This document shows positions 58,430 to 64,000 of a stretch of DNA of 64,000 bases, piece by piece. Below the pieces are notes generated by a model, which ran no database searches, had not been told where the DNA came from, and saw nothing but the letters and a program-made list of their open reading frames with translations. Origin of the DNA: Gigaspora margarita. Taxonomy: Eukaryota > Glomeromycota > Glomeromycetes > Diversisporales > Gigasporaceae. The stretch covers positions 700,792-764,791 of the forward strand of contig WTPW01000076.1 in NCBI GenBank assembly GCA_009809945.1, given 5' to 3'. Both the position numbers and the translations under genes were made by a program. Each line of letters opens with the position of its first letter. Position 1 is the stretch's first letter.

Positions 58430-58700
58430 TGTAAATCATTTTGAATAAATTGGGTTTAGGGTGAGGGTTAGGTTAAGGTTAGATTAGGGTTAGGGTAGGG
58501 CGTTTTAGCAAAAGGTTCTAACCCAAAATTTTGTGAGGAATTTTTTTTGTTAGAATGCGAAAGGTAGTTTCATAAGCAAAATTTTGAGCTACAAGCGATT
58601 TTTTAAAACATCGTTATTTTTTTCGATTTCACGTTACACCTGATCTTACAATCTGACTGGTTGATCAGATAGGTGCGCTAAACTGTAAATTACATACCTT
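58430..58700 (+). mobile_element. family V element copy
   Basis: Core gggtgagggttaggttaagg then attagggttagggtaggg, followed by aggaattttttttgttaga, agtttcataagcaaaatttt and cacgttacacctgatcttac. G-rich strand is plus. Terminal repeats are poorly kept. Confidence 0.6.
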
Positions 58701-58969
58701 TACATACCGTAAAAATTAATTGGCTAATTTTTTATGTAAGTTAATATGAAATTTTTATAATAAAAATTTTTAAAATTTTGGCCACTCTTGGTCACGTAAT
58801 GTTGGTTCTAGGTTACATGCACCATATAAAAAAAAGGGTTGTTAAAATGAGTTATATTACTTTTAATACTGTAATATAAATCAACTTTGTATAATCAATA
58901 TTATATAATATTATATAAGTACTACCAGGAGAAAATAATTTTCTAAACTTTTAATTATACTGTTCTTAA

Positions 58970-59178
58970 TAAATGTCGCAGATTATAATGAAATTTAGGG
59001 TCTCAATTTAAAAATATAAGCACTACTAAAATTTAACTATTCTTTTTTAAATAACCCTAACCCTAAAACTAACTTAACTATAAAAAAAAATCTAACAAAA
59101 AAGTCCCAAAAAAATTTTAAAATCGGTCATAAAATAAGTCAAATTTCATTATCCGATTTCATTATAATCTGTCACAAT
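58970..59178 (-). mobile_element. family W element copy
   Basis: Ends atgtcgcagattataatgaa and inverted ...ttcattataatctgtcacaa. The interior ttttaaataaccctaaccct and agcactactaaaatttaact matches 32175-32407 in reverse. No ORF is seen. Confidence 0.68.
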
Positions 59179-59523
59179 AAATTAGAAAGATATTTCTTAT
59201 GATTTGACCAATTAGAATTAGTAATTCTCTGTACTATCGTACCAAAGAAAAACATATTTAGCATCCAGAAAAATTTTAGTTATATGTGAAGTTAATTTTT
59301 TTTAAAGCAATATATATTGCAAAACTTTATTATTATAAACTATTTTAAACTACATATTATATAAATTGGATACAAATTAGTTAAGATGTTAAAAAGGTTT
59401 ATTCGAGCCATTTTTTTATTTACTATGTAAAAATCCGAATCCTATACAGTACTATTTTATACTCTAATAATTTATGCATAAATAAACAATAAATAAAAAA
59501 TTATAATTCAATTAAAATGATGA

Positions 59524-62265
59524 TCAAGGAGTAACTGCCTTGTCCAAAGACATCAGACTTCCAACGAAGGTTAAAACCTATAAAAAATAGAATAAAATTG
59601 GAGTTAATGATTCAGAAAATTATATGACCCCTTATTATACATACTAATCGAGGTCGAACTTCAACAATATCCTCCGGTGATAAGAAAATTGTAGCTCCAA
59701 TTTTTCGAGCAATGGAAATAGCATATCTTGCATTAAGTGTAGCATCATCCTCTAGAAAAAAGAATTTCATGCAAGAAATTTAAACTTAAATCATAATAAA
59801 TGTAAGGGATGATGCTGAAATTTGAACTATTTTAACATGAAAATTTAAAATATTTTTGGGGTTTTTAGCTTTTTTTAAAATAGTTGGTTTAGAGTTTATA
59901 ATCAAAGAATATATGAGAGTTTTAGTAGGATTATATTTCTAAATAGAGACTCCAAATTTCAGCATCATCGTCATCCCGACAATAAACGACAATCAACTTA
60001 CCAGATATACCTTTTGTTACCAAACTATAATCCACTACACCTGGCCTGATTCCATTCAATAAATCAATTAAAAAGAGACCATTTCTTAAAGTCGAATCTT
60101 TAAAACTGTTCATCTTTGTAGATTTTCCACCACGTTTAACAGTATCATTTGCCCACCGCACCAAATCAGCGTCTGTAATTTCACGACCACCCTTTGATAA
60201 ACTTGTTAATGTCTGAATAATATTAATACGCATCATTTGCCAGACAAGGCCGAGCACCAAAGTCTTTGTACCATCACAAATATCGGCACCTTGAATATTA
60301 ACAAGAGTAAACCGCAGAGATTTTCCTATTAAAATAGCATAATTCGTGTTTTCCACTTGTTTGAATCGTGACAAATTTTCCGATTTGTTTACTTTTTTCC
60401 AATCTACAGATCCTGGTTTTACTTTTTCAAAAGCTTGAAGAAGTATTAGACCATCCTAAAAAATAGTATAACTTTTTATAAATAAAAAGTGTGTCTAATT
60501 TGTAAGTTTACTGTATACAAACCTTTACATCTTCATACAAGTTATTTATAGCAGGTGTAACATCCAAACTATTCAACCATAAAGTAAAAACTGGAATTAA
60601 GCAATAAGAAGTTAGCAAAACATGTGAGATTGAAAGCAAGAAATTACTTTGCAACGTTATAACACCTCTTGACTCTCTATCATCAGCATCATCATCAAAT
60701 TCTTCGAGTTCAGCCTTTTCCTCTTCATCAAGTGGATCCAAACACGGATGTGTATTGAATAAATGTGCAACGAAGGCCAAATTCAACTTTGGATTACCAC
60801 CAACAAGAGCTTTTGGGGTCAAATATTTACGGCACCCTAATTTTTCAGCATTTTGAAGAACCTAGGTTTGAAGATAATTATAAACTATTATTAAGAAATT
60901 ATTAAGAGAGAACAATAAATAAAAAATATTTTAATTCTTACCTTCTCAGCACGTTCAAAGAGATCAGGCTCTTTTAATGGGTCGCGTGAACAAAGATCGG
61001 GAGAAAGTTGATTGAGAAGTATGGTATAATTTTCACCATCGCTAATATCTTTACTAAAGTTTCCGACTCTACATTAAATAATAAAATTAATAAATAAAGT
61101 AATTAATTAATCAATTAATTAATTAATTAAACGTAATTTATTTCATAAGACAAAGAACCTTACCGACGATTCCATTTAGCAGCTTTTAAATGATAATTAA
61201 ACCATCTCAATAAAATTTGATCAGGAGGTAACTTCAACAACTGTTCAAGAGTTTCATCATCTTCCAGAAGACGATATAATTCGGGATGATGTTTAATATC
61301 AATCTTGTTCAATAGACCAATCTTAATTATTTGCCAAATTAAGCCTAAAATTAAGTGTTCACGACCTTCAATTAGATCCACCGATCCAATGTTGACGACA
61401 TTACACCCAATTCCTTTAGCGGAAAAAATGACAAGATTGTTATTTTCTGTCATCTGGAATTTGTTTATCTTTTTTCCTTTGTTGGGAATATTAAGTACAC
61501 GTTCATCAATCGTATCAGGAACAGAATCATTGATAAGTTTTGCAAGGATCAGACCATCTTCACACATAAGGTATATTGATAATAATATAAATTTATTATT
61601 AATTATTTAATTTATATTAAATATATAATTATATATGCACTAAATGTATATTACCTTTACACTCGTCAAAAAGTTGCATGGTGTTTGTATCAATTGGGAT
61701 TTTATCTTTGACATCTGGATCACCAGACAATGCTTGATTGATATGTCTAGTGAATTCAGTCCTTTCATCTTCATTAATTGTATGAGAAACATTTTGACTG
61801 GAACCATGGACAGTAATTTTGTGTTTGTTTACAGCAAAAGCAGATTTATTACGACCTTCTCGGAGCTTTGCTACGAGCTAATAGAAATAAAATGAATAAA
61901 TGTACATATAACCTTGAATAAAATAAGGACTTGTTTGTTAAGAAATACCTCAACAAATTCGTCCATTTCAACTTTGCCGGTCGAACTCAAACTTATTTCT
62001 TTGAGAGAGGCACGGATCTCGTCATAAGAATTACTTTCGCCCATATCTTGCAAAGCTTTTACGACTTCTTTTTGCTCAAGCGCCCCGTTTCCATCTAGAT
62101 CTATTTTGCTAATTAATAGACGGAAATTTAATTAAAAGTGCTATAAAGATTTATCAACATGTCAAATAAAAAAAATTGGAAGACGTACTTAAACCGTGCA
62201 ATGAGATCGAAGACATCTTGCTGAGAAAGTTGTGGAAATTTTTTTGCCAATTGCATAGCATTCAT
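59524..62265 (-). CDS. SAC6: fimbrin (plastin), actin-bundling protein
   Basis: Ten exons (62265-62189, 62108-61949, 61877-61655, 61557-61164, 61068-60942, 60861-60666, 60590-60523, 60455-60002, 59751-59645, 59577-59524) keep phase and predict 619 aa, the usual fimbrin length. Fimbrin cross-links F-actin through two actin-binding domains, each of two CH domains, at actin patches and cables. The N-terminus [17 protein letters not shown] leads into an EF-hand loop [12 protein letters not shown] with canonical acidic positions; the second EF-hand is degenerate. CH marks follow: [12 protein letters not shown] (CH1), [16 protein letters not shown] (CH2), [19 protein letters not shown] (CH3) and [19 protein letters not shown] (CH4). 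It ends [21 protein letters not shown]. All introns are GT-AG. Intron 7 (75 bp) is a multiple of three without a stop, and intron 8 holds a MITE. Confidence 0.96.
59806..59977. mobile_element. 172-bp MITE in fimbrin intron 8 (family W core)
   Basis: Ends gggatgatgctgaaatttga and inverted ...caaatttcagcatcatcgtcatccc. The core agagttttagtaggattata matches the family W copies at 32175, 39835 and 58970. Its right end is 24 bases from the intron's gtaagt donor at 60001. It supplies the spurious tail after the exon 8 frame. Confidence 0.75.
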
Positions 62266-62329
62266 GGCAGGCAGATTATTTACAAATGATAAAAAAACTG
62301 ATAACGATAATGCGGTGTTAAAAAATCGG

Positions 62330-62345
62330 GTGTCTTATATAGGTG
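62330..62345 (-). promoter_or_regulatory. TATA-like box of fimbrin
   Basis: On the minus strand cctatataagac lies about 70 bases before the fimbrin ATG at 62265. Spacing and sequence suit a core promoter. No experimental support. Confidence 0.45.
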
Positions 62346-62384
62346 CGTATCTCGTCATTTGTGTAACAAGATCTGATATAAACG

Positions 62385-62472
62385 TCAGCCAAGCGTACGT
62401 CAAGCCAAGCGTACGTCAAGCCAAGCATACGTCAAGCCAAGCATACGTCAAGCCAAGCATACATGAGCCAAG
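62385..62472. repeat. five tandem 16-bp repeats upstream of fimbrin
   Basis: Unit ccaagcgtacgtcaag or ccaagcatacgtcaag, repeated five times with few changes, the last one truncated. The unit contains the palindrome cgtacg and lies 120-210 bp upstream of the fimbrin start, so it may act on its promoter. Spacers are absent, so this is not a CRISPR array. Confidence 0.85.
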
Positions 62473-62813
62473 ATATTGTACGTTACCAAGAATTCACTAA
62501 TGTCAACTTGCATTAGTCAGGATTTTCTTGACAAGGTTTTAACGTTGATAATAGGAATATCGCTATAATTAAGAATCATTTGCTTATCCTTCTAATTTTG
62601 TTAAATTTTTAAAAATCCACAAAATAACGGTTACATTGAATTGTTTGTTTCTTTCATAAGACTTTTATAAGCGGACGAGACACTTGGTGTTGGGCTCAAA
62701 TTATTAGACTAATACAGTAATAAGGAATACTAACATTACAGGTTTTGGCATACCAACTTCGGACACTTTTGATTAAAATAGTATAGGTATTATGACGCAT
62801 TTGCGATATCTTG

Positions 62814-62881
62814 TGACCCAGTGATCGAAACTGGATGGTGGTAAAATCATCCAATTTCGATCACTGGATCACAGGATATCG
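62814..62881. repeat. short palindrome with the ATCCAGTGATC motif
   Basis: cgatatcttgtgacccagtg ... cactggatcacaggatatcg, with inner gatcgaaactggatg / catccaatttcgatc. It carries the same gatcactggatcac and catccaattt words as the fold-back MITEs at 39073 and 51598, and may be a stub of that type. Confidence 0.65.
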
Positions 62882-63047
62882 TTGGTTTAATAATAAGTAA
62901 TCGTAGCATGTTAATGGCGAATTTTTTTTTACCAAGTAAATCGGACATTCATGCATTAAGAAAACTTTGTTCGCAATGCAAATTCTACCTATCTTTAAAT
63001 TTTCATAAAAATCGTTTTTTTATTAATTGACATTTATAAAAGGAGTT
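62882..63047. other. short AT-rich stretch
   Basis: No feature recognised between the palindrome and the next family V element. Confidence 0.4.
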
Positions 63048-63408
63048 TGCTATTTATCACCACTGGTGATCATCACCGGTAATCAATTTGCCAATTAAAA
63101 TTCAGGATCAGGTGTAACATGTAGATCAATTTTTGTGTAACAAAAACCAAGAATTTTTTAAAAAATTGCTAAAATTGCTTCTAACCTAAAATTTTGTCTA
63201 TGAAACTACTTTTTTTTATGCAAAAAAAAAATTCCTTGCTAAATTTTACTATATACAAAGCCCTATTCTAATCTTTAACCTTTACCCTTACCCTAATATT
63301 AATAAAGAGATTTATTTTTATTTAATACAAACTGTTTGTTTTGTTTATTTTGTTTATGCATTGTAGATCATACCAGTGATGATCACCACAGGTAATATGT
63401 AGTAATTT
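63048..63408 (-). mobile_element. family V element, well-kept copy
   Basis: Terminal inverted repeats tatttatcaccactggtgat and the complement of atgatcaccacaggtaatat. The interior follows the family order on the minus strand: ggatcaggtgtaacatgtag, aattgcttctaacctaaaat, tctatgaaactactttttt and accctaatattaataaag. Near-identical to the two halves at 40095-40151 and 41779-42050. Confidence 0.8.
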
Positions 63409-63787
63409 TTTTTATAAAAAATATTGTTGCGCTAGCATGACCGAAATCCCTATATGCACGTGTAGTTACACAAGATTTTATCTATTAAAATCATATTAGA
63501 AGAATATATGTCATAAGGTAACACACGAAGGACAGCCCCGTTTTCTATGAAATTTCACCAGTTTTTTCTTCTGTTGTTATATAAATATAGCATAGAGACC
63601 GATCCGAGTAATCCGCATTCTGGTTAACATTTACTAGGCGTACATTTTTACTAGTAAATTGTTATAAAATAANNTAAGTACACAAAAACTCGGAATTATN
63701 TTACTTTTTCACACTTTTGGCATGTAAAATTTCAACAGCCAGTTCATNANNGCNACTNAAAAAATTATGTATTTATTGGTTTTTCAT

Positions 63788-64000
63788 TTACCAAAAAATT
63801 ATTTGGCTAATTTTTGCCTCCAATTTAGACGAAATGTCAGAAATCCCTTCTATTTCCTCTGAAGTTTCTTCCTCCTCTTCTTTTTTGGTATTTTCGTCAT
63901 CATCAAAATCCTCTGGTGTAAGTGTATCTTCACCTTCAAGTCGTTCCAAAAACTTTTTAACATTTTTAAAAATCCCTTTTTTATAGAATTCTTCGCAATA
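63788..64000 (-). CDS. 3' end of an unrecognised acidic protein (partial)
   Basis: A minus-strand frame enters from the right edge and runs 70 codons to TAA at 63788. It begins CEEFYKKGIFKNVKKFLERL, continues GEDTLTPEDFDDDENTKK, then a Glu-rich stretch and ISDISSKLEAKIS before the stop. Composition is protein-like (amphipathic helix, then acidic tail). The plus-strand Ser/Phe-rich frame here is its shadow. I cannot name the family. The stop could lie past an intron donor, so the final few residues are uncertain. Confidence 0.6.
   Translation of the reverse strand, partial: YCEEFYKKGIFKNVKKFLERLEGEDTLTPEDFDDDENTKKEEEEETSEEIEGISDISSKLEAKISQIIFW

Noticed and set aside
58440-58500. Telomere or subtelomere signal from TTAGGG-like words
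   Set aside because: Only a few imperfect units, always at the same place within a dispersed element family.
60508-60822. A 104-aa stand-alone ORF on the minus strand
   Set aside because: It is fimbrin exons 6 and 7 read through the stop-free 75-bp intron.
62385-62472. CRISPR-like repeat array
   Set aside because: 16-bp units are directly adjacent without spacers, and the DNA is eukaryotic.

Overview
The window is strongly AT-rich eukaryotic nuclear DNA with short GT-AG introns and very low gene density. It holds three recognisable host genes, one partial gene at the right edge, and otherwise transposable elements. A fungal OPY2-type membrane anchor, a fungal-size fimbrin, a SUMO E1 subunit and a genome swollen by DNA transposons and LINEs suggest a repeat-rich filamentous fungus. 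An arbuscular-mycorrhizal fungus (Glomeromycotina) is my best guess; this is inference. Scattered single Ns and a 907-nt N run show a draft assembly.

Layout. 1-6 kb: an AT-rich tandem repeat, a decayed zinc-finger (transposase-like) fragment on the minus strand, and a degenerate multi-exon gene whose introns carry a 179-bp MITE and a tRNA-derived SINE. 6.4-12.2 kb: tandem repeats, including one interrupted array that took a series of nested insertions. 14.4-17.9 kb: a divergent pair, OPY2 (minus) and the SUMO-activating subunit AOS1/SAE1 (plus); a MITE supplies the last codons of AOS1. 18-43 kb: nearly pure repeats (MITEs, fold-back elements, tRNA-headed elements, low-complexity DNA, a ~310-bp palindromic satellite inside two different transposons, and the N gap). 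43.05-50.99 kb: a full-length LINE on the minus strand with a long A tail and a 14-bp target-site duplication (TSD), but many stops in both ORFs. 51-59.5 kb: more fold-back, TIR and tRNA-headed elements. 59.5-62.3 kb: a complete ten-exon fimbrin gene (minus strand, predicted 619 aa). 63.8-64 kb: the 3' end of an unrecognised acidic protein gene (minus).

The genes are ordinary housekeeping or signalling genes: osmosensing MAPK anchoring, SUMOylation and actin bundling. They do not form a pathway cluster. The main interest is the mobile-element biology. About a dozen non-autonomous elements can be delimited to the base by 8-bp (hAT-like) or TWA 3-bp (PIF/Harbinger-like) TSDs. Several are nested in a resolvable order. 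The SINE shares its 3' tail with the LINE in the same window. No transposase able to move the DNA elements is visible here. Exon boundaries were read by eye from splice consensus and phase continuity.
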